Source of the DNA: Lentzea jiangxiensis | GTDB lineage: Bacteria > Actinomycetota > Actinomycetes > Mycobacteriales > Pseudonocardiaceae | Length of the DNA: 64,000 bases | Assembly (NCBI RefSeq): GCF_900104175.1 | Contig: NZ_FNIX01000016.1 | Coordinates: 109,350 to 173,349, forward strand | Direction: 5' to 3' | Part shown: positions 1-8,190 of the stretch, one piece after another | Position numbering within the stretch: position 1 is the first letter of the stretch | Layout: every line of letters starts with the position of its first letter | Position numbers and translations under genes: made by a program | The notes under the pieces: model-generated | What the model was told of the DNA's origin: nothing | Database searches by the model: none | Seen by the model: the letters and a program-made list of their open reading frames with translations, nothing else

Positions 1-2
1 GC

Positions 3-128
3 CTCCTGGTCAACGAGGGTGCGCGGTGCGATCCCGAGGGCGCGAACGGCATCGGCCTGCGCGGCGAGAAGCTGGTGTGCCGCAAGGACCCCCAGCGCGG
101 CGACCGCCTGCGCTGGCAGAAGGCCTAG
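3..128 (+). CDS. C-terminal end of an unidentified protein (truncated by window edge)
   Basis: An open frame enters at the left edge and ends in TAG after 41 residues. The tail has two cysteines about 17 residues apart, a Gly-rich segment, and ends LRWQKA. Nearly every third codon position is G or C, as in a real gene. Short Cys-x(n)-Cys tails ending in a basic/Trp motif occur on secreted actinobacterial proteins, but the family cannot be named from this fragment. The stop overlaps the stop of the convergent MOSC gene by 4 nt, and no terminator fits between them. Confidence 0.55.
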   Translation, partial: LLVNEGARCDPEGANGIGLRGEKLVCRKDPQRGDRLRWQKA

Positions 129-919
129 GCGCGCCACTCCAGCACGTCGAGCTCGTCGCCGACGGCGATGGTGCCGGTGCGGACGACCTGGGCCTTCATG
201 CCGAACGTCACCCCTCCGTCGTCATCACGCCGATAGGTCGCCAGCGAACGGATCGGCTCCGGTCCGCTCTTCTGACCCGTCACCTGGTCGACCATCGGCA
301 CCGCGCAACGCACGCAGTCCTTGGCGTAGGCCAGTTCCACGTCACCGATGACCACCCGCCGCACGCGGTCCTCCGTGTGCGGCTCCGGCCAGCCGGACAC
401 GACCACGTTGGGGCGGAAGCGGTCCATCGGCACCGGCTCCCCGCCGCGTTCCACGATCCGCTCGTTCAAACCGTCCAGCGAGGACAGCGAGAGCACCAGC
501 AGCGCGTTGCCGTCGGCGTACCCGACGAGGCCGGTCGTCTCACCGGTCGTCTCCCTGCGCAGGTCCGGTGGAGTGCGCACGAGCCGCACGGACTTGCCGA
601 GCGCGTCGGAGAAGTACGCCGCCGCAGCGTCGCCCTGGTCCACCCCGGACCCGTGCCAGGCGTGCACGACGACCGGAACCCGCGGCCCGTCGGGGACGAT
701 CGGGAAGGACTCGCCACCGATCGACAGCGACGAGTCCACGAGGGACGGACGCAGCGCCGCCATCTCCGGGACCTTGCGCTGCGACAGGAACACGCCCTCG
801 TCGTCGACCAGCATCATCATCCGGTCGTCGCGCAGGCCCGTCAGGTCGACGGCCGAGGAGGCGACGGGGTACCCGCCGCACCCCTTGACCGGGTGGACGC
901 GCAGACCGGCGACGATCAC
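125..919 (-). CDS. MOSC domain-containing protein
   Basis: 264 residues with the MOSC architecture: an N-terminal beta-barrel domain (residues 1-110) and a C-terminal MOSC domain. The latter has RFRPN at 167-171 and the conserved cysteine region KDCVRC (Cys202, Cys205), followed by a TG...P...L..YR signature. MOSC proteins bind or transfer sulfur on molybdenum cofactor (molybdenum cofactor sulfurases, YcbX/mARC-type reductases); the substrate here is unknown. The GTG start overlaps the purB stop in GTGA, so the gene is probably translated by coupling after purB. Nothing else nearby concerns molybdenum. Confidence 0.93.
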   Translation of the reverse strand: MIVAGLRVHPVKGCGGYPVASSAVDLTGLRDDRMMMLVDDEGVFLSQRKVPEMAALRPSLVDSSLSIGGESFPIVPDGPRVPVVVHAWHGSGVDQGDAAAAYFSDALGKSVRLVRTPPDLRRETTGETTGLVGYADGNALLVLSLSSLDGLNERIVERGGEPVPMDRFRPNVVVSGWPEPHTEDRVRRVVIGDVELAYAKDCVRCAVPMVDQVTGQKSGPEPIRSLATYRRDDDGGVTFGMKAQVVRTGTIAVGDELDVLEWRA

Positions 920-2334
920 AGGATCGGCTCCGGCTCGTAGGCCGGGTACTTGTCGACGACCGCGGCGACCTGCTCCACCACGGCCGCCACCTGCGCCGAC
1001 GCCACGCCGGTGAACGACAGGCGGTCGGCCAGCAGCGCGTCCAGGGCGGCCCGGTCGAGCGGCAGGCGCGAGTCCGCCGCGAGCCGGTCCAGCAGGTCGT
1101 TCCGCGCGAGGCCCTGCTCGCGCATCGCCAGCGCGACGGCCACCGCGTTCTCCTTGATGGCCTCGTGCGCGGTCTCACGGCCGACACCCGCGCGCACGGC
1201 CGCCATCAGCACCTTCGTCGTGCCGAGGAACGGCAGGTAGCGGTCCAGCTCGCGCGCGACGACGGCCGGGTAGGCGCCGAACTCGTCCAGCACCGTCAGG
1301 AACGTCTCCAGCAGGCCGTCGAACGCGAAGAACGCGTCGGGCAGCGCGACCCGGCGGACCACCGAGCACGACACGTCGCCCTCGTTCCACTGGTCGCCCG
1401 CGAGCTCGCCGACCATCGACAGGTAGCCGCGCAGGACCACCGCGAAGCCGTTCACGCGCTCGCACGAGCGGGTGTTCATCTTGTGCGGCATCGCGCTGGA
1501 GCCGACCTGGCCGGGCTTGAAGCCCTCGGTGACGAGCTCGTGGCCCGCCATCAGCCTGATCGTCTTCGCGACCGACGACGGCGCCGCCGCGAGCTGCACG
1601 AGCGTCGAGACGACGTCGAAGTCGAGCGAACGCGGGTAGACCTGGCCAACGCTCGTGAGGACCCGCTCGAAGCCGAGGTGGCCCGCGACCGCCTGCTCCA
1701 GCTCCAGCAGCTTCTCGGGCGTGCCGAGCAGGTCGAGCATGTCCTGGGCCGTGCCGACCGGACCCTTGACGCCGCGCAGCGGGTAGCGGGAGATCAGCTC
1801 GTCGAGGCGGGAGAACGCGACCAGCAGCTCGTCGGCGCCCGTCGCGAACCGCTTGCCCAGCGTCGTGGCCTGCGCGGCCACGTTGTGCGAACGGCCGGCC
1901 ATCACCAGGTCGGAGTGCTCGGCGGCGAGGCGGGCGAGGCGGCCGAGGACGGCGGCGACCTTGGAGCGGACCAGCTCGAGCGAGCGCAGCACCTGCAGCT
2001 GCTCGACGTTCTCCGTGAGGTCGCGCGAGGTCATGCCCTTGTGGACCTGCTCGTGGCCCGCGAGCGCGTTGAACTCCTCGATGCGCGCCTTCACGTCGTG
2101 CCGCGTGACCCGCTCGCGCGCCGCGATCGACTCCAGGTCGACCTGCTCCAGCACGCGCTCGTAGTCGGCGATCGCGGTCTCGGGCACCTCGATGCCCGCG
2201 GCCGCCTGGGCCCGCAGGACCGCGAGCCACAGCTGCCGCTCCAGCACGATCTTGTGCTCGGCGGACCAGAGCGTCGCGAGCGACGTGGAGGCGTACCGAC
2301 CTGCGAGGACGTTGGCGATGCGGGGCTTCGTCAC
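916..2334 (-). CDS. purB: adenylosuccinate lyase
   Basis: 472 residues of the fumarase/aspartase superfamily. It has HKGMTSRDLTEN at 98-109, the GRSHN region at 147-151, and the family signature GSSAMPHKMN at 278-287 on the mobile catalytic loop. PurB cleaves SAICAR to AICAR and adenylosuccinate to AMP, both with release of fumarate. The length matches actinobacterial PurB. purD (16.5 kb) and purA (29.6 kb) are also in the window but not linked in one operon. It is the first gene of a two-gene unit with the MOSC gene (4-nt overlap). Confidence 0.97.
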   Translation of the reverse strand: MTKPRIANVLAGRYASTSLATLWSAEHKIVLERQLWLAVLRAQAAAGIEVPETAIADYERVLEQVDLESIAARERVTRHDVKARIEEFNALAGHEQVHKGMTSRDLTENVEQLQVLRSLELVRSKVAAVLGRLARLAAEHSDLVMAGRSHNVAAQATTLGKRFATGADELLVAFSRLDELISRYPLRGVKGPVGTAQDMLDLLGTPEKLLELEQAVAGHLGFERVLTSVGQVYPRSLDFDVVSTLVQLAAAPSSVAKTIRLMAGHELVTEGFKPGQVGSSAMPHKMNTRSCERVNGFAVVLRGYLSMVGELAGDQWNEGDVSCSVVRRVALPDAFFAFDGLLETFLTVLDEFGAYPAVVARELDRYLPFLGTTKVLMAAVRAGVGRETAHEAIKENAVAVALAMREQGLARNDLLDRLAADSRLPLDRAALDALLADRLSFTGVASAQVAAVVEQVAAVVDKYPAYEPEPIL

Positions 2335-2359
2335 GCCCTCAGGCTAGTGCACCCCCGGC

Positions 2360-3121
2360 TCACTCCCAGTCGATGGCCGAGTCCATGACCAGCGCTGTGA
2401 GGACGTTCACCGACACCGGAACGGTCTGGCGCCGCCCGCTGCCGTTCGAGGGGTTGTAGGCGTAGGCGCCGATCTGCACGACCAGGCCGCTCTCGAACCG
2501 CCGAGCGACCTCGACCTGCTGGACGTCGGTGGTGCCCTGGAAGAACTCGCCCTCCGTGACGATCGTCCCGTCCGCCTGCGCCACGTCCCGGCACAACGTG
2601 GCGGAGGTGCAGAAGTTCTGCTTGTTGAAGCCGGCCTTCGTCACCACCACCCGCAGCGCGGTCGGTCCGATGATGTCGGTCAGGTAGACGTGCCCCGTGT
2701 ACTCGGGGTCTCCGGTGCCCCGCGGCGGCGCCGAGGTCGAGGTCGAGTAGGGCGGGTAGACGAACCCGCCGGGCGTGAACGAGGCGTAGACGTCCTTCAG
2801 GTCCTTGCGCTGCGCCTGGAGGCTCTCCGCCAGCTTGTCGCCGAGGCGCTGGGCCTTCCGCTCGGCGGGCACGCTGGGCGGTGCGGACGTGGTCGTCTGG
2901 ACCTCGGCGCCGAGGTGGGTGTCGCGGTCGCGGGGCAGCAGTCCCGGCAGCGAGAACGACGCTACCGCGATGACCGCCGTAGCCACGCCCACGGCGACCA
3001 GCGCTCGTCGACGACTTTTTTTCTGCTCCACCCGCCTGATCAGGGTGTCCGGGTCGAAGTCGAGGGGCGGCTCGTCCCAGACGGCCAGCAGCATCCCCTC
3101 GCGGATCTCCTGCTCACTCAC
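2360..3121 (-). CDS. membrane protein partner of SigE-family sigma factor (putative anti-sigma)
   Basis: 253 residues from a GTG start that overlaps the sigma-factor stop in GTGA; longer upstream frames only re-read the sigma gene. The N-terminus is cytoplasmic-like and acidic (EQEIREG), followed by basic KKSRRR, one transmembrane helix at about 40-62, and an extracytoplasmic domain with Ser/Pro/Thr-rich linkers and two cysteines. This layout, directly after an ECF sigma gene, fits an anti-sigma or stress-sensing partner, but no zinc-binding HxxxCxxC motif is present. Function is therefore inferred from context. The second module in this window (4321-5543) has the same arrangement. Confidence 0.72.
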   Translation of the reverse strand: MSEQEIREGMLLAVWDEPPLDFDPDTLIRRVEQKKSRRRALVAVGVATAVIAVASFSLPGLLPRDRDTHLGAEVQTTTSAPPSVPAERKAQRLGDKLAESLQAQRKDLKDVYASFTPGGFVYPPYSTSTSAPPRGTGDPEYTGHVYLTDIIGPTALRVVVTKAGFNKQNFCTSATLCRDVAQADGTIVTEGEFFQGTTDVQQVEVARRFESGLVVQIGAYAYNPSNGSGRRQTVPVSVNVLTALVMDSAIDWE

Positions 3122-3651
3122 GACGCGACCCTCCCCGAACTGTTGTCGAGCTTGTCCACGATGGTGCGCAGTGTCGCGAGACCGCGCGCCGTCTGGCTTT
3201 TGACCGTTCCCTCGGTGCACCCCATCGCCACCGCCACCTCGGCGACCGAGAGGTCTTCGAAATAACGCAGCACGAGCACCGCCCGTTGCCTCGGAGGCAC
3301 CTGCAGCAACGCGGTGTGCACGAGCTCACGCGCCCACAGCTTCGCGCTGGTGGTGTCCGGGTCCACGGTGGCGTCGGCGGCGTCGGGCAGCTCCCCGTCG
3401 CGCTGCTCCGCCCTGCGCCACGGCCTGCGCTTCTCGTCCAGCCACGTGCGCAGCAGCACCTTGCGGGCGTACGCGATCAGGTTGTCGAGGTCCTTGATGC
3501 GCTTCCAGGCCATGTACATCTTCATGAGGCTCGACTGCATCAGGTCTTCAGCCGTGTGCCAGTCGCCACAGAACAGATAGGCAGTGCGTCGCAAAGACGC
3601 GGCATTGGCTGCCGCGAACTCGCGAAAGCCCTGCTCATCGGCCTTGCGCAT
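3118..3651 (-). CDS. SigE-family ECF RNA polymerase sigma factor (copy 1)
   Basis: 177 residues. Region 2 (about 10-80) contains RRTAYLFCGDWHTAEDLMQ, the hallmark start of the SigE family of ECF factors. Region 4 (about 108-165) has VPPRQRAVLVLRYFEDLS and the HTH segment GCTEGTVKSQTARGL. Such factors redirect RNA polymerase to a small stress regulon. The gene is coupled to the downstream membrane protein by a 4-nt overlap. A candidate autoregulatory promoter lies at 3680-3708. Copy 2 at 5025-5543 is clearly paralogous, sharing the CGDWH, PPRQRAVLVLR and SEGTVKSQTARGL-type blocks. Confidence 0.95.
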   Translation of the reverse strand: MRKADEQGFREFAAANAASLRRTAYLFCGDWHTAEDLMQSSLMKMYMAWKRIKDLDNLIAYARKVLLRTWLDEKRRPWRRAEQRDGELPDAADATVDPDTTSAKLWARELVHTALLQVPPRQRAVLVLRYFEDLSVAEVAVAMGCTEGTVKSQTARGLATLRTIVDKLDNSSGRVAS

Positions 3652-3679
3652 GCGATCCCCTCTCGCGTCCTCACCCAGG

Positions 3680-3708
3680 GGAACGCGTCAGGGGAACGCG
3701 AGGTTGCA
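3680..3708 (-). promoter_or_regulatory. candidate ECF-type promoter of sigma gene copy 1
   Basis: Read on the minus strand: TGCAACC (3708-3702), a 16-nt spacer, then CGTTCC (3685-3680), which places a start site roughly 20 nt before the sigma ATG at 3651. The TetR gene ends exactly at 3709, so the -35 element begins right after its stop. The same TGCAACC element precedes sigma copy 2 with nearly the same spacing. An 11-bp direct repeat (3677-3687 and 3690-3700) overlaps the -10 region. Promoter activity is inferred. Confidence 0.5.
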
Positions 3709-4293
3709 TCACGTGTGACGCGAAAGGGCCGAACGGAGCATCCTCGCCGCGACGCCTCTCGGGTCCGGCTTCAGCTCGATGAACGCGTTCACCATCGTGC
3801 CGTCCACGAGCGCGATCAGCTCCTCGACGCGCTCCCTCGCGATGTCGCGGCCGGCGCGGTGGAAGATCTCGGCGATCAGCTCGTGCAGCTCCTTGGACAG
3901 CACGTGCATCAACGGGCGCAGGTACGGGCGGCGGCCCGTCGCGACGAGGCGTTCGTAGCGCAGCAGGATCGGCTCGGTGTCGGTGACGTCCTGGCCGACC
4001 AGCAGGTCGAGGACGAGCTCGACGAGCACGTCGTCGTCCGCCAGCCGGTCCGAGATCGCCGCCAGGCGCTCCCGGCAGCTCGCCAGCTCGGCGCGGCCGT
4101 GGAACTCGACCGCCGCGGTGATCAGCTCGTCGAGCGAGTCGAAGTAGTACGTGGTCGACGCGAGCGGCAGACCTGCGCGTTCGGCGACCGCGCGGTGCCT
4201 GACCGCGTCGAACCCGCCCTCCACGAGCAGTTCGGACGCGGCCTCCACGAGAGCCTGCCGCCTGCGCTCACCCTTGGGGGTTGCTGCCGTCAT
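3709..4293 (-). CDS. TetR-family transcriptional regulator
   Basis: 194 residues. The N-terminal TetR HTH occupies about 10-57, with the typical recognition end LASTTYYFDSLDELI, followed by an all-helical ligand domain without recognisable ligand residues. It lies between the two SigE-family modules and on the same strand, so it is not divergent from an obvious target. Autoregulation or control of the adjacent sigma genes is possible but unproven. There is no clear palindrome in the 27 nt before the ATG. Confidence 0.9.
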   Translation of the reverse strand: MTAATPKGERRRQALVEAASELLVEGGFDAVRHRAVAERAGLPLASTTYYFDSLDELITAAVEFHGRAELASCRERLAAISDRLADDDVLVELVLDLLVGQDVTDTEPILLRYERLVATGRRPYLRPLMHVLSKELHELIAEIFHRAGRDIARERVEELIALVDGTMVNAFIELKPDPRGVAARMLRSALSRHT

Positions 4294-4320
4294 AGTCGCG
4301 CCAGGGTACTGGGCGGCAGG

Positions 4321-5001
4321 TCAGAACCTCGGGGCCAGTGCGTCCGCGAACCGCTTGGCCTGGCCCTTGAGCTCCCCGTCGCCCTGGGTGAACACGTAGA
4401 GGTCCTGACCGCGGGCGGTCTTGGCCCTCTCGGTGCCGACGGGACCCTCGAACGGGTCGGGCGTGACGATCGCGGTGATCGTCAGGCCGTCGATCTTGTA
4501 CGCGGCCGCGCGGGAGGCCGGTGAGCAGGTCACCGCCGGCGGGATCGCGGGAACCGGTGAGACCGAAAGCTCGGCGGCGAGGGCGTCGGCGAGCTCCCGG
4601 TCCACACCTGCGCAGCCCTGCACTGCGCGTTCACCAGCGGTGAAGCTGGTGCTTCCCGGCGCTGTCCCGTCCCCCTGCGTGGACGGGGCGTCGCCAGGGA
4701 AGTCGTTGTTCGGCGGAGGCTGTGCCTCCATCAGGGTCATCGGCGATTGTGCCGTGTCGGTGCCCTGCTGCCCAGAACCGGCGACGGTCGAATTTCCGCC
4801 GTCCTGGCCGTACCAGGAGTTGGCAGCGAGGACGCCGCCGAAACCCAGGACGACGACCAAACTGGTGCCGGCGGCGATCGAGCCGCGCCGGCGCAGCGTG
4901 GCTCGGCGCGAGGCCGTCCGGACGTCGCCCGCGTCGAAGGACGCCGGTGGCGCGTCGTGCGCGGCGTCGCGGAACAGGTCCGCGAGCTTCTGCTCGTCCA
5001 T
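4321..5001 (-). CDS. membrane protein partner of SigE-family sigma factor copy 2 (putative anti-sigma)
   Basis: 226 residues. Residues 1-38 are hydrophilic (DEQKLADLFRDAAHDAP, the kind of short motif seen at the start of actinobacterial anti-sigma-like proteins), then an RRATLRRRG basic stretch, a single transmembrane helix at about 42-60, and an outside domain of about 165 residues with two cysteines. It follows sigma copy 2 by 23 nt on the same strand. There is no zinc-binding anti-sigma motif. It parallels 2360-3121 in layout (short inside part, basic patch, one helix, outside domain), but the outside domains do not look alike by eye. Confidence 0.72.
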   Translation of the reverse strand: MDEQKLADLFRDAAHDAPPASFDAGDVRTASRRATLRRRGSIAAGTSLVVVLGFGGVLAANSWYGQDGGNSTVAGSGQQGTDTAQSPMTLMEAQPPPNNDFPGDAPSTQGDGTAPGSTSFTAGERAVQGCAGVDRELADALAAELSVSPVPAIPPAVTCSPASRAAAYKIDGLTITAIVTPDPFEGPVGTERAKTARGQDLYVFTQGDGELKGQAKRFADALAPRF

Positions 5002-5024
5002 CTCCTACGTCCTCCTCTCGCCGG

Positions 5025-5543
5025 TCACGACGCCGGTCGCAGGTCGTCGATGGCGTCGCCCAGAGCTTCTCGCAACGCCGCCAGCCCGCGGGCGGTCTGA
5101 CTCTTCACAGTTCCTTCCGAGCACTTCAGCGTCTCGGCCGTGGCCGTCACGTCGAGGCCCTCGAGGAACCTCAGCACGAGCACGGCCCGTTGCCGGGGCG
5201 GGACTCTGCGCAAACCCTTCATCAACGCCTCGCGCGTCGCGACCGTCTCGCCGACCTCGGTGCCGGTCGCCGGAGCTTCCGGCATCTCGTCGGTGAACTT
5301 CTCGCGCCGCCACGGACGGCGCGACTCGTCGATCACCGCGCGCACGACGGTGCGGCGGACGTAGGCGTCGAGGGCCTGCTTGTCCCGGATCTTCCGCCAC
5401 CTCCTGTGCACCGCCACGAAGGCCGTCTGCGCGAAGTCGTCAGCGCGGTGCCAGTCGCCGCACAGCAGGTATGCCGTTCGGCGCACGGCCTCACGGCGAG
5501 CCACGAAGTACTCCGCGAACTCCTGCTCGTCGCGCTGATCCAC
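5025..5543 (-). CDS. SigE-family ECF RNA polymerase sigma factor (copy 2)
   Basis: 172 residues from a GTG at 5543, chosen because a GGAGAG Shine-Dalgarno lies about 8 nt upstream; a longer frame back to 5612 would place coding sequence over the promoter. Region 2 contains RRTAYLLCGDWHRADDFAQ and region 4 contains VPPRQRAVLVLRFLEGLD and CSEGTVKSQTARGL. It is the paralogue of copy 1 at 3118-3651. It likely forms an operon with the membrane protein 23 nt downstream. A TGCAACC-type promoter element lies at 5582-5611. Confidence 0.95.
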   Translation of the reverse strand: MDQRDEQEFAEYFVARREAVRRTAYLLCGDWHRADDFAQTAFVAVHRRWRKIRDKQALDAYVRRTVVRAVIDESRRPWRREKFTDEMPEAPATGTEVGETVATREALMKGLRRVPPRQRAVLVLRFLEGLDVTATAETLKCSEGTVKSQTARGLAALREALGDAIDDLRPAS

Positions 5544-5581
5544 GCGGACTGCTCTCCGCTCGTTCCTCGAGTTGCACTGAC

Positions 5582-5611
5582 AGGACGGAATCTGTGCCGA
5601 CAACGGTTGCA
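5582..5611 (-). promoter_or_regulatory. candidate ECF-type promoter of sigma gene copy 2
   Basis: On the minus strand TGCAACC (5611-5605) is followed after 17 nt by CGTCCT (5587-5582), about 40 nt before the GTG start at 5543. The -35 element is identical to that before sigma copy 1, and the spacing differs by one base. This supports autoregulation or cross-regulation by one or both factors. Activity is inferred from sequence only. Confidence 0.5.
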
Positions 5612-5675
5612 CGAACCTCGCGGGAGAGCTACATCACCCCCTCCGTCCCCGGCGGGATGTGGTGGGATCGGGGGT

Positions 5676-6668
5676 GTGACCCCCATTGACCTGCGCTCCG
5701 ACACCGTCACCCGCCCGGACGACGAGATGCGCCGCGCCATGGCGTCGGCCGAGGTCGGCGACGACGTGCTGGACCACGACCCGACGATGGCGGCGCTGGA
5801 GGAGCGCGTCGCGGCGTTGCTCGGCGTGGAGGCGGCGCTGTGGGTCCCGTCCGGCTCGATGGGCAACCTGATCGCCCTGTACCTGCACCTGCAGCGCGGC
5901 GACCGGTTCCTGGCGCCGTTGGGCGCGCACGTGCTGGACGCCGAGCTCGGGACCGCCGCGTGGCTGGCCGGCGGGATGCCGCACGCGCTCCACTCGCTGA
6001 CTCCCGAGGCCGTGGTCGCGGCCGGTGGCGGCGAGTCGCCCTACTACGGACTGCGCACGACGTTGTTGTGCCTGGAGAACACGCACAACGCGGCCGGCGG
6101 CACGGTGACGACCGCCGACGGGCACGCCGCCCTGGTGGCGGCGGCGCGGTCCATCGGACTGGCGGTGCACCTGGACGGCGCCCGGCTGTGGAACGCGTCG
6201 GTGGCGCTCGGGGTGGAGCTCCGCGAGCTGACCGCGGGGGTCGACACGGTGCAGGTGTGCCTGTCGAAGGCGCTCGGCGCCCCGGTCGGCTCGGTCGTGG
6301 CCGGGTCGTCCTCGTTCGTCGTCGAGGCGCGGCGGGTGCGCAAGATGCTTGGTGGCGGGGTGCGGCAGGGAGGCGTGCTGGCCGCCGCCGGGCTGGTCGC
6401 GCTGGACCGGATCCCGCGGCTCGCGCAGGACCACGCCAACGCCTCGGCGCTGGCCGCCGGGTTGCGTTCAATCGGCTGGGACGTGCCGGAGCCGGCGACG
6501 AACATCGTGCTGGCGTCGGTGCCCGACCTCGACAAGGCGCTGCTGTCGTTGCGCGAGATCGGGGTGCTCGCCAGTCCGATGTCCGGCAAGGTGCGGTTCG
6601 TGACGCACGGGGACGTCAGCCAGGCCGACATCACCGAGGTGCTGCGGCGGGTCGGGGAACGCGCCTGA
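5676..6668 (+). CDS. low-specificity threonine aldolase / beta-eliminating lyase family protein
   Basis: 330 residues, fold-type I PLP enzyme. It opens with IDLRSDTVTRPDDEMRRAM, the standard threonine aldolase N-terminus. It has DGARLWNA at 167-174 (Asp binds the PLP pyridine nitrogen) and the Schiff-base lysine K198 in CLSKALGAPVGS. The expected reaction is cleavage of L-threonine or L-allo-threonine to glycine and acetaldehyde. The GTG start at 5676 begins directly with this motif. The stop overlaps the ATG of the HAD hydrolase (TGATG), so the two are co-translated. Confidence 0.92.
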   Translation: MTPIDLRSDTVTRPDDEMRRAMASAEVGDDVLDHDPTMAALEERVAALLGVEAALWVPSGSMGNLIALYLHLQRGDRFLAPLGAHVLDAELGTAAWLAGGMPHALHSLTPEAVVAAGGGESPYYGLRTTLLCLENTHNAAGGTVTTADGHAALVAAARSIGLAVHLDGARLWNASVALGVELRELTAGVDTVQVCLSKALGAPVGSVVAGSSSFVVEARRVRKMLGGGVRQGGVLAAAGLVALDRIPRLAQDHANASALAAGLRSIGWDVPEPATNIVLASVPDLDKALLSLREIGVLASPMSGKVRFVTHGDVSQADITEVLRRVGERA

Positions 6669-7264
6669 TGCGCTGGGTCGTGTTCGACTTCGGCGAGGTC
6701 ATCAGCCGGCGCAACCCGGCGCTGCCCGCGATCGCCGACCGGCTCGGGGTGCCGCTGACGGACTTCGAGGCCGCGTACTGGAACCGCGACGCCTACGACC
6801 GCGGCTGCTCCGACGAGGAGTACTGGACGACGATCGGGTCGTCGCTGGGGCTCACGTTCGACCCCGCCGCCGTGCGGGAGCTGACCGCTCTCGACAACGC
6901 CGGGTGGCTCGACGAGCCGGTGGCGGAGACCGTGGCGCTGATCGAGGACCTGGCGGCGCTGGACGTGCCGCTCGCGCTGCTGTCGAACGCGCCGTCGACG
7001 TTCGCGAGGCTGGCGGAGGAGGTGCCGTGGTCCGGGCACTTCCGGCACCTGGTGTTCTCCGGCGACCTCGGCTTCGCCAAGCCCGACGCGGCCATCTGGG
7101 AGCACACGTCGTCCGTGATCGGGTCTTCGGACGTGATCTTCTTCGACGACCGCGAGTCCAACGTGGAGAGTGCGGCCGCCGCCGGCTGGGACGCCCGGCT
7201 GTGGACGTCAGCCCTCGCTGCGCGCGCTCAGCTCCGCACGGAGTTCCGCGATCTCGGCGCGTAG
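6668..7264 (+). CDS. HAD-family hydrolase (HAD-IA type)
   Basis: 198 residues. Motif I is VVFDFGEV with nucleophile Asp7; the usual second Asp is Gly, as in the HAD-IA subgroup resembling the epoxide-hydrolase N-terminal phosphatase. Motif II is LLSNAPS, motif III the Lys in GFAKPD, and motif IV FFDDRESNV. The substrate is not predictable. Translation starts inside the aldolase stop (TGATG). The 3' end overlaps the convergent K+ channel gene by 57 nt. Confidence 0.9.
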   Translation: MRWVVFDFGEVISRRNPALPAIADRLGVPLTDFEAAYWNRDAYDRGCSDEEYWTTIGSSLGLTFDPAAVRELTALDNAGWLDEPVAETVALIEDLAALDVPLALLSNAPSTFARLAEEVPWSGHFRHLVFSGDLGFAKPDAAIWEHTSSVIGSSDVIFFDDRESNVESAAAAGWDARLWTSALAARAQLRTEFRDLGA

Positions 7265-7957
7265 GTTCCGCAGCTCCCGCGCGGTCTCCTGCTCGGCGTC
7301 CTCGACGCCGCGCAGCTTCTCCACGAGCCAGCTCGCGATCGTGCCGGTGATGACACCGAGCAGCGCGATGCCGCCGACCATCAGCAGTCCGGCGACCAGC
7401 CGCCCCTCACCCGTGACGGGGTAGCGGTCGCCGTAGCCGACCGTCGACATGGTCGTCAGCGTCCACCACAACGCGTCGCCGAACGTGGTGATGCTGGCGT
7501 TTTCCGCGTGCCTTTCGGCGTCCAGCACGGCGAGGCTCGCACAAAACGCGACAATGATCGTCACGCCTGCCACGTAAACGCCGACCCGTTGCCTGATCTT
7601 GTGCTGGAACTTCTTGTTGAGCAACGTGACGACGGTGATCAACCGCAGAACGCGGAGCTGCCGGACCATCGGCAGAATGACCGCGGCAAGATCGAAAAGA
7701 TGCGTTCTGAGGAACTCCACCTTGTTCCGCGCCAGCGTCAGCCTCGTGATGAACTCGGCCGCGAACAGGGCCCAGACCAGCCACAACACGATCTCCAACG
7801 GCGCGTGCATCGCACCGTGGTCGTCGAACACCTGCCAGGCGTAGGCGGCGAGGAAGAGCAGGGCGAGTGCCGTCAACGGCCACTCGACCTTTCTCTCCCA
7901 CCGCTCGAGGCGGGCCTCGTTCGCCAGCAACACCGCCCCATGGTGAGCGGTGTGCAC
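7208..7957 (-). CDS. voltage-sensor-like potassium channel with C-terminal coiled coil
   Basis: 249 residues. The selectivity filter STVGYGD (171-177) lies between pore helices, as in K+ channels. Hydrophobic segments at about 25-44, 54-74, 87-97, 98-113, 124-147 and 184-211 give a 6TM layout. The fourth segment (VRQLRVLRLI) has Arg99, Arg102 and Arg105 every third residue, like a short S4 sensor. Residues 219-247 are an E/R/L heptad coiled coil that could hold the tetramer. The GTG start is 14 nt after the 49-residue membrane protein, suggesting an operon. Confidence 0.92.
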   Translation of the reverse strand: MHTAHHGAVLLANEARLERWERKVEWPLTALALLFLAAYAWQVFDDHGAMHAPLEIVLWLVWALFAAEFITRLTLARNKVEFLRTHLFDLAAVILPMVRQLRVLRLITVVTLLNKKFQHKIRQRVGVYVAGVTIIVAFCASLAVLDAERHAENASITTFGDALWWTLTTMSTVGYGDRYPVTGEGRLVAGLLMVGGIALLGVITGTIASWLVEKLRGVEDAEQETARELRNLRAEIAELRAELSARSEG

Positions 7958-7971
7958 GAATTAATCCAGGG

Positions 7972-8121
7972 TCATCGCTTGGATTTGACCGCGCCGTAAG
8001 CCGCGGTGCCCGCGAGGAGTAGTCCCCCAACCACAGCGAGCCAGAAAAGTCCTTTCACCACGGCCCCGACGACGGCCAGCAGGATCCAGACCGCCACCAG
8101 CCACCCGATGATCGCCCACAT
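7972..8121 (-). CDS. 49-residue membrane microprotein upstream of K+ channel
   Basis: ATG at 8121 is preceded by a strong GGGGAGG Shine-Dalgarno at 7-8 nt. The product is almost entirely hydrophobic (two close helices, about residues 3-22 and 25-44) and ends AVKSKR, a positively charged tail. Very small hydrophobic proteins of this type are common in actinomycetes, but no function is known to me. Its position 14 nt before the K+ channel start suggests co-transcription and possibly a role as a channel-associated peptide, which is speculation. Confidence 0.7.
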   Translation of the reverse strand: MWAIIGWLVAVWILLAVVGAVVKGLFWLAVVGGLLLAGTAAYGAVKSKR

Positions 8122-8190
8122 GCGACCTCCCCTCTGCTGCCTGAACGTCGTGCCGCCCGGTTTTGTTGCGACGCGGCTCGCGGTTCCGGA

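Noticed and set aside
3677..3700. 11-bp direct repeat AGGGGAACGCG as an operator for the TetR protein
   Set aside because: TetR sites are inverted repeats. This direct repeat overlaps the candidate sigma promoter and is mentioned there only.
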